A stretch of DNA of 48,588 nucleotides from JAQGMJ01 sp036271855. GTDB taxonomy: Bacteria; Pseudomonadota; Gammaproteobacteria; Burkholderiales; JAEUOS01. The first letter of the stretch is position 1. Every line of letters starts with the position of its first letter. A model generated the notes under the pieces. The model did no database searches. It was not told the DNA's origin and was given only the letters and a program-made list of their open reading frames with translations. The DNA lies in assembly GCA_036271855.1 (NCBI GenBank), contig DATAZV010000384.1, positions 1 through 48,588 of the forward strand, written 5' to 3'. Below are positions 1-8,051 of this stretch, in pieces. A program made the translations under genes and the position numbers.

Positions 1-1997
1 ATGAAGGGCTGCGCCAGCGCCTCCTCGACGCTGGCGCAGCCGAGCAGGCGCACGCAGGCCGGGTTGAGCATCACCGCGCGGCCGTCGCAGACCACGCGGA
101 TGGCGTCGGGCGAGGCGTCGAACAGGGCGCGGTAGCGTTCCTCGCTCTGCGCCAGCGCGGCCTCGGCGCGGCGGGTGGAAAAGGCCAGGCACAGGTTGTC
201 GGCCATCTCGCGCAGCAGGCCGGTCAGCTCGTCGTCGAAAAAGCCGGTCTCGGGGGCATACACGCTGAACACGCCGCTGAGTTCGCCGTCGGTGGTCAGG
301 GCGAAGGTGGCGAAGGCGCGCACGCCGATGGCAGCGGCGTCGGCGCGGGTGCGCGCCGCGTCGCTGTCGGTGGCGATGTCGTTGCAGACGTGGTAGGTCA
401 GTTCGCGCGCGGTGCGCGCGGCATTGCTGTCCGGGTGGTCCAGCGGTATCGCGGTCAGGCCGAAATTGCCGCGCAGGGTGCCGTGGCCGCAATACGGCTC
501 GAGCATGCCGCTTTCGGGGTCGAGCATGCGGATGGCGGCCGACAGCAGGTCGCCGTGGGTGGCGGCGATTTCGCACACCGTCTGGCACAGGTCGAGGTGG
601 CCCGGCACCCGCAGGATCGCTTCGTTGGTTTTCGACAGCCCGGCGTACAGGCTGGTGAGCCGGGCGACGCGGCGCTCGGCGGCTTTGCGCGCGGTGAGGT
701 CGTGCAGGATCGCCATCGCCGCCGGCTTGCCTTCGTAATCCACCGGCAGCAGGGCCGACTCGATTTCCACCTGGCTGCCGTCCGGGCGGCGCAGCACCGC
801 TTCGGTCGCCGGCGCCGGCAGGCGCTGCTCGATCACCATGCGCAGGCGCTCGTCGGCCCAGGCGCGGCTCTGGTCGGCGATGCCTTCCCAGGCCGGCTTG
901 CCGATCATCCCCGCGGCGGCGACGCCGAACAGGCGCTCGGCCGCCGGGTTGACCAGCACCACCCGGCCCTCGCAGATGATGCGCACGCCCTGCGGCATGC
1001 GGGCGTAGAGCTGGCCGTAATACTGCTCGCTGCGCGCCAGCGCCGCCTCGGCGCGGCGCTTGGCCAGGGCGGTGGCGAGGTTGTTGGCCATCTCCTCCAG
1101 CAGGGCGGTGAGCTCGGCGTCGAAGAAGCCGGCCTCGGTCGACAGCAGGACGAACACGCCGCTGCACTCGCCGCCGTCGAGCAGCGGAAAAATCGCGCGC
1201 GCGCGCATCCCCAGCTGGCGCGCCTCGGCGGCGGCGTTGCCCCAGTCGCCTTCGTCGATATCGTTGCGCACCTGCGCGCGCTGCTCGCGCAGCACCCGCA
1301 CGGCGGCGCTGCCGGGGTCGTCCAGGCGCGCCGGCACCACGCCGATGCGCCCCAGCTGCACGCCGGCGGCGCCCAGCACATCGAGGGCGCCGTGCTCGCC
1401 GTCGAGCCGGCGCACGATGGCGCTGGTCACCCCTTCCTGCTCGACGGCAATGGCGCACACCGCCTGCGCCAGCGCGGCCGGGTCGGCGATGCGGAAAATC
1501 GCTTCGTTGGTGCGCGACTGCGCCAGGCGCAAGTTGGAAAGACGCTCCACGCGCTTGGCGGCGCCGCGCTCGCGGGTCAGGTCGCGCATGATCGAAAGCA
1601 CCGCCGGCCGGCCCTGGTAATCGATCGGCAAGGTGGTGCTCTCGACCACCACCCGGCTGCCGTCGCGGCGCAGCAGGGTGAGCACCAGCGGCGGCTGCGC
1701 CGCCCGCTCCTCGACCACCCGGCGCACCAGCTCGCGCGCCCGCAGCAAGTCCGCCGGGTCGACATGCGGTCCGCTCCAGTGGTTGAGCAGCGCGTCGGCG
1801 CTGGCGTAGCCGAACAGGCGCACGCAGGCCGGGTTGGCCAGCACCACCTTGGAATCGCACAGCACCAGCACCGCCTCCGGATTGGCATCGAACAGGCTGC
1901 GGTAGCAGGCTTCGCTTTGCGCCAGCTCGTCGCGCGCGGCCGCCTGCGCCGCGCGGCTGTCTTCGGCGGAGAGGGGCGCCATCTTGCGCTCAGGCAT
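1..1997 (-). CDS. Multi-domain PAS/GAF sensory protein (partial, C-terminus outside window)
   Basis: Reads leftward from an ATG at 1997 and is still open at position 1, so 665 residues are visible. The order is PAS (about residues 27-145), GAF (165-310), PAS (315-440), GAF (460-605) and the start of a third PAS (from 615). The PAS units share the pattern SLFDANPEAVLVL / NPACVRLFG; the GAF units share a core such as GVFVLLSTEAGFFDAEL followed by LLEEMANNLATALA. There is no signal peptide or membrane segment in the visible part, so it is probably a cytoplasmic sensor. The output domain (histidine kinase, GGDEF or EAL would be usual) is not in the window. A second in-frame ATG lies five codons downstream. 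The two PAS-GAF units look like an internal duplication. The sensor role is secure; the output is unknown. Confidence 0.88.
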   Translation of the reverse strand, partial: MPERKMAPLSAEDSRAAQAAARDELAQSEACYRSLFDANPEAVLVLCDSKVVLANPACVRLFGYASADALLNHWSGPHVDPADLLRARELVRRVVEERAAQPPLVLTLLRRDGSRVVVESTTLPIDYQGRPAVLSIMRDLTRERGAAKRVERLSNLRLAQSRTNEAIFRIADPAALAQAVCAIAVEQEGVTSAIVRRLDGEHGALDVLGAAGVQLGRIGVVPARLDDPGSAAVRVLREQRAQVRNDIDEGDWGNAAAEARQLGMRARAIFPLLDGGECSGVFVLLSTEAGFFDAELTALLEEMANNLATALAKRRAEAALARSEQYYGQLYARMPQGVRIICEGRVVLVNPAAERLFGVAAAGMIGKPAWEGIADQSRAWADERLRMVIEQRLPAPATEAVLRRPDGSQVEIESALLPVDYEGKPAAMAILHDLTARKAAERRVARLTSLYAGLSKTNEAILRVPGHLDLCQTVCEIAATHGDLLSAAIRMLDPESGMLEPYCGHGTLRGNFGLTAIPLDHPDSNAARTARELTYHVCNDIATDSDAARTRADAAAIGVRAFATFALTTDGELSGVFSVYAPETGFFDDELTGLLREMADNLCLAFSTRRAEAALAQSEERYRALFDASPDAIRVVCDGRAVMLNPACVRLLGCASVEEALAQPF

Positions 1998-2016
1998 GGC
2001 GCGCGGCCCGGACGTG

Positions 2017-2073
2017 CGCCCGCTTGCAGTGCCTGCCCGCGGGCAGACGCCGCGCAGGCACTGCAAGCGGGCG
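2017..2073. promoter_or_regulatory. 20-bp perfect inverted repeat upstream of the PAS/GAF gene
   Basis: Arms 2017-2036 (cgcccgcttgcagtgcctgc) and 2054-2073 are exact reverse complements around a 17-nt GC-rich loop. The inner arm edge is 57 bases and the near edge 20 bases upstream of the PAS/GAF start codon, so it would lie in that gene's leader or promoter. It could be an operator, a transcript hairpin that hides the ribosome-binding site, or a terminator of leader transcription; no T-run follows. Confidence 0.6.
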
Positions 2074-2135
2074 GGTCGTCATCGTCGTTCGAACTTTCTG
2101 GCAGTCCACGGCGCTGCGCCGGAAGGCGTTTTCAT

Positions 2136-2168
2136 GGCGCCGGGGATGAATATCCTACCCCCGGCGCC
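2136..2168. promoter_or_regulatory. 10-bp inverted repeat in the divergent sensor/ridA region
   Basis: Arms 2136-2145 (ggcgccgggg) and 2159-2168 (ccccggcgcc) are a perfect pair around a 13-nt AT-richer centre. It lies in the 387-bp non-coding gap (1998-2384) between the divergent PAS/GAF gene and ridA, a typical place for an operator. I see nothing else recognisable in this gap apart from the longer repeat at 2017-2073. Confidence 0.35.
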
Positions 2169-2384
2169 CGCAGGGCGTGTGACGCTTGGGCCAAGCGCCA
2201 AGCGCGTCCATCCAGTATGCGCCCGGCGCCGCCGCGGCAGGCCGCGAACAAGCGGGCATTCCACCGCCCTTTTTGGTCTCGCCGCGCACGGGACAGGCGC
2301 GCGCGCCGCGCTTGCCGGTAGCGGCGCCTATCGGTCAGAATGCCGCCATGCCGCGGCCGCCCGCGGCTCCACCAGGAGAACCCC

Positions 2385-2759
2385 ATGCACGAAGTCCCGG
2401 CCGGCCCCGGCATTCCCCAGGCCTTCGGCCCCTACTCGCAGGTGGTGAAGGCGGGCAACCTGCTGTTCGTCTCCGGCCAGGGCGGCCTGGACCCGGTCAC
2501 CCGCAAACTCGCCGGCACCGACTTCGCCGCCCAGGCGCGCCAGGCCTTCACCAACCTCGCCAACATTTTGCGCGCCGCCGGCAGCGGCCCGGAGCAGGTG
2601 GTCAAGACCACCGTGTTCTTAACCGACGCCGGCGACTTCGCGGTGATGAACGCGCTCTACGCCGAGTTTTTCCCCGACAAGCCGCCGGCGCGCTCGACAC
2701 CGGTGGTGGCGCTGCCGAAGGACCTGCTGATTTCGGTGGAGTGTATTGCGATGGTGTGA
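2385..2759 (+). CDS. ridA: RidA family reactive enamine/imine deaminase
   Basis: A 124-residue protein of the YjgF/YER057c/UK114 fold. In this family trimers hydrolyse reactive 2-aminoacrylate-type enamines made by PLP enzymes. Family hallmarks are present: GPYSQVVKAGNLLFVSGQ near the N-terminus, the conserved Arg (R103 in PPARST) that binds the substrate carboxylate, and the C-terminal ECIA segment with E119. The length is typical. The start at 2385 is chosen because AGGAG lies at 2374-2378, six bases before it; an upstream in-frame ATG at 2340 lacks this and adds residues with no family match. It stands alone, divergent from the PAS/GAF gene and followed after 144 bp by a MATE exporter. Confidence 0.92.
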   Translation: MHEVPAGPGIPQAFGPYSQVVKAGNLLFVSGQGGLDPVTRKLAGTDFAAQARQAFTNLANILRAAGSGPEQVVKTTVFLTDAGDFAVMNALYAEFFPDKPPARSTPVVALPKDLLISVECIAMV

Positions 2760-2783
2760 AGCCGCGCGGTTTGCCGATAGCAT

Positions 2784-2811
2784 CACTCCGACCCCGATTT
2801 TTTCCGGAGTG
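2784..2811. repeat. Short palindrome related to the GGGTCGGAGT repeat family
   Basis: Arms cactccg (2784-2790) and cggagtg (2805-2811) flank a loop containing accccgatttttt. The string ctccgaccccgattttttccggag shares its core with the larger elements at 16,918-17,006 and 44,313-44,529, so this looks like a reduced member of that family. It lies 25 bp past the ridA stop and could act as a terminator because of its internal T-run. Confidence 0.5.
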
Positions 2812-2822
2812 CGCGCAGCAGC

Positions 2823-2850
2823 GTTGGCGCGGGGATATTTCCCGCGCAAC
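2823..2850 (+). promoter_or_regulatory. Hairpin in the leader of the MATE gene
   Basis: gttggcgcggg and cccgcgcaac form a stem (7 contiguous G/C pairs at 2827-2833 with 2841-2847, plus a flanking gtt/aac) around gatattt-type loop sequence. No T-run follows, so an intrinsic terminator is not supported; it may be a leader structure of the MATE transcript or another palindromic repeat. Confidence 0.3.
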
Positions 2851-2879
2851 ACTGGTCAGACCATCATCCAGCTACAAAC

Positions 2880-2896
2880 GCGCCGGGTCCCGGCGC
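2880..2896 (+). promoter_or_regulatory. Perfect 17-bp palindrome at the ribosome-binding position of the MATE gene
   Basis: gcgccggg (2880-2887) and cccggcgc (2889-2896) are reverse complements with a single central base. The right edge is seven bases before the MATE ATG, exactly where a Shine-Dalgarno sequence should be, and none is visible. It could be a repressor operator or an RNA hairpin controlling translation. Confidence 0.4.
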
Positions 2897-2903
2897 AATA
2901 ACA

Positions 2904-4328
2904 ATGACCCCCGCCGAACGCAAAACCCTGTTCCTTTCCGGGCCGATTCCCCGCGCCATGCTGACGCTGGCGATCCCGATCATCCTCGGCAACCTGCTGC
3001 AGACCGGCTATCAATTGACCGACGCGTTCTGGGTCGGGCGCCTCGGCGCGGCGGCGGTGGCGGCGGTGTCGGTGAGCTTTCCGGTGACTTTCCTGGTGAT
3101 CGCGCTGGGGGCCGGCCTGGCGATGGCGGGGGCGACGCTCTCGGCGCAGTACATGGGCGCCGGGCGCCAGGACATGGTGAACCACGTGGCGGCGCAGACC
3201 ATGCTGATGGTGGTCCTCACTTCGGTGCTGCTGGGCGGGCTGGGCTATGCGCTGGCGCCGGCGCTGCTGCGCCTGCTGGGAGTGGCGCAAGACGTCTACG
3301 ACGGGGCGCTGGGTTTTTTGCGGGTGTCTTTTGTCGGCATCATCTTCGTCTTCGGCTACGCCATGTTCCAGGCGCTGATGCGCGGCGTCGGGCAGACGCG
3401 CATTCCGCTGTACATCGTGCTGGGCACAGTGGTGCTCAATTTCGCGCTCGACCCGCTGTTCATTTTCGGCTGGGGGCCGCTGCCGGGACAAGGGGTGATG
3501 GGCGCGGCGCTGGCGACGCTGGTCACGCAGGCGCTGGCGGCGGCGATCGGCATCGCCGTGCTGCTGCGCGGGCGCCACGGCATCCAGGTGCAGTGGAAGA
3601 ATTTCAGGCCCGATCCGCCCTACCTCAAGCGCGCCTTCTTCTTAGGCTTTCCCGGCTCGGTGGAGCTTTCCACCCGCGGCCTCGGCCTGGTGGTGATGTC
3701 GTTTCTCGTCGCCAGCTTCGGCACGCTGACGATTGCCGCCTACGGCGTCGGCTCCAACGTGATCCAGGTGATCACCATCCCGGCGATGGGCTTGTCGCAG
3801 GCCGTCTCCACCCTGGTCGGGCAGAACATCGGCGCCGGCAACCTCGGGCGTGCCGAGCGCATCACCTGGCTGGGCACCTTAACCGGCTTCGCCGTGCTCA
3901 GCGGCGTGGGCGTGATCGCCTATCCGGCGGCGCCGTGGATCGTCGCGTTTTTCGTCCCCGGCGATGCCGACGTGATCAGGCACGGCGCGCAGTTCATCCG
4001 CATCATGTGCCTGGCCTGGGGCGGCATCGGCGTGCAGCTATGCGTGGTGGCGGCCTTTCGCGCTTCCGGCAACATGCTCTCGGCGATGGTGATCGCGCTG
4101 GTCTCGCAATGGATGATCCAGTTTCCGCTGGCCTACGTGCTGTCCAGGCAGACGGCGCTGGGTGCCGAAGGGCTGTGGTGGTCGTTCCCGGTGACCAACG
4201 TCGCGGTGGCCCTGGTGTCGATGGCCTGGTTCGCCCGCGGCGGCTGGAAAAAGACGCGCCTCACCGAAGAAGACGAAGAGGTGGCGAAGGTGACGCAGGA
4301 GGTGATGATCGAGGAAGGCGGACGCTGA
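2904..4328 (+). CDS. MATE family multidrug/cation efflux transporter
   Basis: A 474-residue, very hydrophobic protein of NorM/DinF type. The family exports cationic drugs or metabolites across the inner membrane using H+ or Na+ gradients. The N-terminus has the diagnostic LAIPIILGNLLQTGYQLTDAFWVGRLG arrangement, and the sequence divides into two halves of about six membrane helices each; the second half begins near FFLGFPGSVELSTRG (around residue 245). The C-terminal tail is charged and acidic. Length fits the family (440-480). No ordinary ribosome-binding site precedes the ATG; instead a perfect palindrome lies at 2880-2896. The gene runs convergent to the next one. The substrate cannot be read from the sequence. 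Confidence 0.92.
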   Translation: MTPAERKTLFLSGPIPRAMLTLAIPIILGNLLQTGYQLTDAFWVGRLGAAAVAAVSVSFPVTFLVIALGAGLAMAGATLSAQYMGAGRQDMVNHVAAQTMLMVVLTSVLLGGLGYALAPALLRLLGVAQDVYDGALGFLRVSFVGIIFVFGYAMFQALMRGVGQTRIPLYIVLGTVVLNFALDPLFIFGWGPLPGQGVMGAALATLVTQALAAAIGIAVLLRGRHGIQVQWKNFRPDPPYLKRAFFLGFPGSVELSTRGLGLVVMSFLVASFGTLTIAAYGVGSNVIQVITIPAMGLSQAVSTLVGQNIGAGNLGRAERITWLGTLTGFAVLSGVGVIAYPAAPWIVAFFVPGDADVIRHGAQFIRIMCLAWGGIGVQLCVVAAFRASGNMLSAMVIALVSQWMIQFPLAYVLSRQTALGAEGLWWSFPVTNVAVALVSMAWFARGGWKKTRLTEEDEEVAKVTQEVMIEEGGR

Positions 4329-4346
4329 GGCGGCGGGCTTGCGATG

Positions 4347-4374
4347 CCCGGCCAATACCGGGTCTGGTCCGGAC
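4347..4374. terminator. Possible bidirectional terminator between convergent genes
   Basis: A cccgg/ccggg stem (4347-4351 with 4358-4362) and the adjoining palindrome gtccggac (4366-4373) lie in the 45-bp gap between the MATE stop and the stop of the convergent membrane-protein gene. There is no T-run, so the call rests on position and symmetry only. Confidence 0.25.
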
Positions 4375-4766
4375 TAATCCTCGTGCCTGCCGTATCCCAT
4401 GCTCGCCAGCATGCGCCGCAGCAGGATCGCCAGCCCCATCACCGGAAAGCCGTAGCCCGGGGTCTTGAGCGTGCAACGATGGCTAGGGCCGAACAGGGTG
4501 AACAGGTCGTCCACCCCGCAGCCGGTAAGCCACGCCAACAGCAGGCACGCCGCGCCGATGCAAAAGAAAATCGACACCTGGACATCGCCGATTTCCTCCA
4601 TGTCCAGGCCGAGCAGCGCCCAGACGAACACCGCCGCCGTCGTCAGGTTGAAAAAAATCGTGCGCGAACTGCTGGCGGGCGGCTGATAGTCGACGCCGAA
4701 CATCTTCATCAGCGCGTAGCAAAACAGCCCGCCGACGATAAAGATGAAAACGACATTGCGCGGCAT
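4374..4766 (-). CDS. Small hypothetical membrane protein
   Basis: A 130-residue protein with three predicted membrane helices (about residues 4-24, 38-56 and 66-84) and a basic C-terminal tail. I do not recognise a family. The start at 4766 (MPRNVVFIF) is chosen because GGAGA lies six bases upstream on the reverse strand and because the first helix begins at once; the open frame continues upstream to 4952 but that part is Arg-rich and unlikely to be translated. Two Cys residues (in TGCGVD and HRC) flank the last loop. It ends 45 bp from the convergent MATE gene, and its start is 140 bp from the stop of the next reverse gene. The function is unknown. Confidence 0.65.
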   Translation of the reverse strand: MPRNVVFIFIVGGLFCYALMKMFGVDYQPPASSSRTIFFNLTTAAVFVWALLGLDMEEIGDVQVSIFFCIGAACLLLAWLTGCGVDDLFTLFGPSHRCTLKTPGYGFPVMGLAILLRRMLASMGYGRHED

Positions 4767-4906
4767 TCGCGTCTCCCGCGGCCGCGCATGGATAACCGCG
4801 CATGCAGGGTGGCCGCATTGGTTCTTGCGTCCAATCTTACACGCTGCGGCGGTGGCATGCCCGCCGCGCCGCCGGGTGGAAAGCCAGGAGCAGCGCCGGC
4901 GCGGCC

Positions 4907-5683
4907 CTAATGCGCCTGCCGTGCCGCGCGCTGCGGAAACACCACGATGCACAGCACGATGAAGGCCAGCAGCAAGGCGGTGGCGGTGTAGCGGCTGAAG
5001 GCCAGGCCGCCGTTGGCCAGCGGCTTGTCGAGCAGGTCGCCGAGCACTGCGCCCAGTGGGCGGGTGAGCACGAAGGCGAGCCAGAACAGCAGGGTGCGCG
5101 ACAGGCGGGTCCAGAAATAGGCGGCGGCCACCAGCGCCAGCAGGCTGCCGAAGACGATGATGCCCCCGCCATAGCCCATGCCCTGGGTATCGGCGGTCCA
5201 GTCGCCAAGCGCCGTGCCGAGCGTCTGCGAGAACATGATGGTGACCCAGTAGAACATCTCGGCGCGCGGCGTGCTGACGCTGGCCACCGAAATGCTGCCC
5301 AGGGTGCGGTGCCAGAAAAACAGCGAGGCCGCCAGCAGCGCCAGCAGCAGCGCCGAGCCGCCGGCGTAGCCGATGCCCAGCGAGCGGTCGGCGAAGTCCG
5401 CCAGGGTGGTGCCCACCGTGGTGGAGGCGAGGATGGTGGTCCAGTAGAGCAGCGGGTGAAAGCGCCTGGCGGCGATTTGCGCGCCGACGGCGACAAAAAA
5501 GAACACCGCGAAAATCGCGGTGGAGAGCAGGTAACCGAGGTTGAGCGACATCGACAGCGCGTCGCCGCCGGTCTCGCCCAGGGTGGTGGCGGCGATCTTG
5601 ATCAGCCAGAACAGCCAGGTGACTTCGGGGACTTTGCTGACGCGGACGGAGTCGGAGTCGGAGTCGGAGTCAAAGTCGGTCAT
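4907..5683 (-). CDS. COG4705-type integral membrane protein
   Basis: A 258-residue protein built from repeated membrane segments, each with a pattern like TTLGETGGDALSMSL, TTVGTTLADF, QTLGTALGDW and RPLGAVLGDLL. This fourfold T-x-G-x-x-L-[GA]-[DE] repeat is characteristic of the uncharacterised membrane-anchored COG4705 family. The start at 5683 is chosen because the first residues are cytoplasmic and GAAAG precedes it; the frame is open further upstream. The N-terminus carries an acidic Ser-Asp run (residues 4-11) encoded by a tandem hexamer at 5648-5671. It lies 85 bp downstream of the PPOX-type gene and could be co-transcribed. No substrate or reaction is known for the family. Confidence 0.8.
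   Translation of the reverse strand: MTDFDSDSDSDSVRVSKVPEVTWLFWLIKIAATTLGETGGDALSMSLNLGYLLSTAIFAVFFFVAVGAQIAARRFHPLLYWTTILASTTVGTTLADFADRSLGIGYAGGSALLLALLAASLFFWHRTLGSISVASVSTPRAEMFYWVTIMFSQTLGTALGDWTADTQGMGYGGGIIVFGSLLALVAAAYFWTRLSRTLLFWLAFVLTRPLGAVLGDLLDKPLANGGLAFSRYTATALLLAFIVLCIVVFPQRAARQAH
5648..5671. repeat. Four tandem GGAGTC hexamers inside the COG4705 gene
   Basis: Four perfect copies of ggagtc on the forward strand encode alternating Asp-Ser on the reverse strand. Because the unit is six bases, slippage would lengthen or shorten the acidic N-terminal tail without a frameshift. Confidence 0.8.
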
Positions 5684-5768
5684 CTGCGGCTTTCTTTCAG
5701 CGCCGCGCGGGCGGCGCGGCAAATCCGTAGACCGCCCGCGCCCGGTTTGGTTCTGCGCCGCAGCGGGG

Positions 5769-6278
5769 CTAGCTGTTGGCGGCGATGCGCACTTCACCTT
5801 CGCGGCCGAGATTGGGGCGGGTGCCGGTGCTCATTGCCTTGGCCATTTCGTAGAGCTGGGTCAGCTTGTTTTCCTTCACATCCCAGAAGTGCGCGTGGGT
5901 GATGCGCACGCACAGCAGGGCGAGGTCGGGGTCGCCCACGCCGCCGGGGAAGTAGGCCAGCGCCATGCTGCTCCACAACTCTTGCTTTTTCGCCGGGTTG
6001 TCGACGATGGCGCCGGTGCCGGAGACCGAAACATAGCTGTCCTTGCCCGGATGGGCGTAGGCCAGGTTGACCTGGCCTTGCGCCGCCAGGTCGGTGACCG
6101 GCTCGCTGCCGCGCGAGACGAAAAACCAGAGCGCGTCGTCATGGTCGATCGCCTTGTTGAGCGTGGTCACCGGGCGCGAATGCAGGTGGCCGTTGGCATG
6201 CCTGGTGGTGAGCATGGCGTACTTGATGTCCTTGATCAGTTCCCAGAGGGTGTCGCGGGGGCTGGTGCTGGAGGTCAT
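5769..6278 (-). CDS. Pyridoxamine 5'-phosphate oxidase-fold protein, general stress protein 26-like
   Basis: A 169-residue protein of the split-barrel flavin-binding fold. The sequence shows LWELIKDIKYAMLTT, then HLHSRPVT, LWFFVSRGSEPVTDL and VNLAYAHPGKDSYVSVSGTG, the usual order of the general stress protein 26 group (COG3871), which binds FMN or a related cofactor. True PNPOx activity is not implied. Upstream on the reverse strand AAGGAC precedes the ATG by seven bases. It is followed by the COG4705 membrane gene (85-bp gap) and preceded by a secreted Ser/Thr/Ala-rich protein gene on the same strand, so the three may form a stress-related cluster, which is only an inference from order. Confidence 0.86.
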   Translation of the reverse strand: MTSSTSPRDTLWELIKDIKYAMLTTRHANGHLHSRPVTTLNKAIDHDDALWFFVSRGSEPVTDLAAQGQVNLAYAHPGKDSYVSVSGTGAIVDNPAKKQELWSSMALAYFPGGVGDPDLALLCVRITHAHFWDVKENKLTQLYEMAKAMSTGTRPNLGREGEVRIAANS

Positions 6279-6440
6279 GGGGGGGTCCTTGGGGTGAGGG
6301 CGCCGGCGGCGGTGAGCACGGCGGCGCGAGTGAGCTAATGCGGCCGCCGCGCCGGGCTTGCGTCGGGCGCGGCGGATGATGGCCGTGGCGTGCTGTCCGC
6401 AACGCGGCGCACCGCAACCGCGGCACGCCGCGCGGCGTCC

Positions 6441-6818
6441 TTACTTGGTCATCGCGGCCGGGCCGGTGGTGGTGGTGGCCGCGCTGCCGCTGCCGGCGGC
6501 GCCGGCGCCGGTGGTGCCGCTGCTGGCGCTGCCGGTGGTCTGCTTGGCGTTGCCGGTGCTGTCGGATTTTTGCATGCTGCTCATCTTCGACTTTTTCGCC
6601 TTTTTCATTTTCGGCGCCTTGGCCGGCTTGCTCATGCTGCTGTCGGTGCTGGCGCTGCCGGTGTTGCTGGCGGCCGAGCCGCCGCTGGTGCCGGTGGTGC
6701 CGCTGCTGGTGCTGCCCTGGGTGTTGGTGCCGGTGCCGGCGGCGTTTTGCGCGTACACCGGCGCGGCCAGGGCGAGGGCGAGGATCGGCAGGCCGATCAG
6801 GGAAAGGCGGGTTTTCAT
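6441..6818 (-). CDS. Secreted low-complexity Ala/Gly/Ser/Thr-rich protein
   Basis: A 125-residue protein. Residues 1-23 form a clear Sec signal peptide (MKTRLSLIGLPILALALAAP, cleavage likely after VYA). The mature part is almost entirely Gly, Ser, Thr and Ala with one central Lys/Met-rich block (about residues 63-85, with KAPKMKKAKKSKM). AAGGAGA lies seven bases before the ATG at 6818; the frame is open far upstream but that part has no start signal. This type of short, basic, low-complexity periplasmic protein is common in Burkholderiales, and I know of no assigned function. A GC-rich palindrome (acgccgcgcggcgt, 6425-6438) follows the stop and may aid termination. Confidence 0.75.
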   Translation of the reverse strand: MKTRLSLIGLPILALALAAPVYAQNAAGTGTNTQGSTSSGTTGTSGGSAASNTGSASTDSSMSKPAKAPKMKKAKKSKMSSMQKSDSTGNAKQTTGSASSGTTGAGAAGSGSAATTTTGPAAMTK

Positions 6819-7007
6819 CGGATGTCTCCTTGGGGTCAGTGTCATGGATAGGCACGCCGCCGTGCACGGGCGCGGGCCATGCAAGCACAATGGACGCGCC
6901 GGCCGGCGGCGTCTGTGGGAGAGGCGGCGAAAGCGCTGTAGGAAGCAGCCGACGCCGCCGCGCCGCCTTGCGTTACCATCGCGGCCTGCCCATTTATTCG
7001 AGACAAA

Positions 7008-7979
7008 ATGCGCCTGCTCCTGCTTCGCGCCGCCGCCCTGTTGTGCGCCGCCTTCGCCCTTTGCGTTTCGCTTGCCGCCGCCGCCCAGGAGTTTCCCAAG
7101 GGGCCGGTGAAAATCATCGTGCCCTTCCCGCCCGGCGGGCCGACGGACACGGTGGCGCGCCTGATCGGGCAAAAGCTCGAAGGCTACTGGGGCCAGCCGG
7201 TGATCATCGACTACAAGCCCGGCGCCGGCACGGTGATCGGCGTCGACTTCGTCGCCAAGAGTACGCCCGATGGTTACACCATGGTGATGGTCAACTCCGC
7301 CTTCGCGGTGAACCCCTCGCTGCGCAAGAGCATGCCCTACAACACGCTGAAAGACCTGGCGGGCGTCAGCCATATCGCCGACTTGCAGCTGGCCATCGTC
7401 GCGCGCAACGACGCGCCCTTCAATACCCTGGCCGAGATGATCGCCTACGGCAAGAAGAACCCCGGCAAGCTCACCTACGGCACCCCCGGCGCGGGCAGCA
7501 CCACGCACCTCGGCGCCGAGCTGCTCAAGCGCACCGCCGGCTTCGACATGCTGCACTCGCCCTTCAAGGGCAGCGCCCCGGCGCAGACCGAGCTGATGGG
7601 CGGGCGCATCGATTTGCTGTTCGACCCCTATCTCTCGGTGCAGCCCTATGTGAAGGCCGGGCGGATGAAAATGATCGCCACCGAGGGCCTGAAGCGCATT
7701 CCCGGCGCCGACTACCCGACGGTGGCCGAGACCATCCCCGGCTTCAGCGTGAATGCGCTGCTGGCCTTCGAAGCGGCGGCCGGCACGCCCAAGACGATAC
7801 TCAACAAGATCGCCGCCGACACCGCGCGCGCATTGAACGAGCCGGATTTGAAAAAGCGTGTCGAGGACTTAGGGATGACTAGCGTCGGCTCGACGCCGGA
7901 GCAGCTCGATGCCTACATCGTCAGCGAGATCAAGCGCTGGGCGAAAGTGGTGGCGGATGCGAATATTCAGCCGGAGTAA
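7008..7979 (+). CDS. Bug-type tripartite tricarboxylate transporter substrate-binding protein
   Basis: A 323-residue periplasmic binding protein of the TctC/Bug family, which captures carboxylates, amino acids or aromatic acids for a TctAB permease. Residues 1-26 are a signal peptide ending at AAAAQ. The family signature follows: IIVPFPPGGPTDTVARLIGQ, then GQPVIIDYKPGAGTVIG, in which the Asp of PTD contacts ligand carboxylates through water. A second signature, YGTPGAGSTTHLGAELLKR, is also present. No tctA or tctB gene is nearby, as is usual for the many orphan Bug proteins of Burkholderiales. The neighbour 196 bp downstream is a TfdA-like dioxygenase, so an aromatic or aliphatic acid ligand is plausible but unproven. 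Confidence 0.93.
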   Translation: MRLLLLRAAALLCAAFALCVSLAAAAQEFPKGPVKIIVPFPPGGPTDTVARLIGQKLEGYWGQPVIIDYKPGAGTVIGVDFVAKSTPDGYTMVMVNSAFAVNPSLRKSMPYNTLKDLAGVSHIADLQLAIVARNDAPFNTLAEMIAYGKKNPGKLTYGTPGAGSTTHLGAELLKRTAGFDMLHSPFKGSAPAQTELMGGRIDLLFDPYLSVQPYVKAGRMKMIATEGLKRIPGADYPTVAETIPGFSVNALLAFEAAAGTPKTILNKIAADTARALNEPDLKKRVEDLGMTSVGSTPEQLDAYIVSEIKRWAKVVADANIQPE

Positions 7980-8051
7980 AGTGCGGGTGTCACGCCTGCG
8001 CTTACGCGAGCTTGTTGATGCTGTTCATGTATTGCGCCGCAATTCCCTCCA

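Noticed and set aside
390..2321. 643-codon forward open frame over the PAS/GAF gene
   Set aside because: Arg/His/Gln-rich antisense translation with no domain pattern. The reverse strand gives clear PAS and GAF domains over the same bases.
2186..4468. 760-codon forward frame across ridA and the MATE gene
   Set aside because: Out-of-frame shadow of two well-supported genes; composition is Arg/Gly/Ala-rich without motifs.
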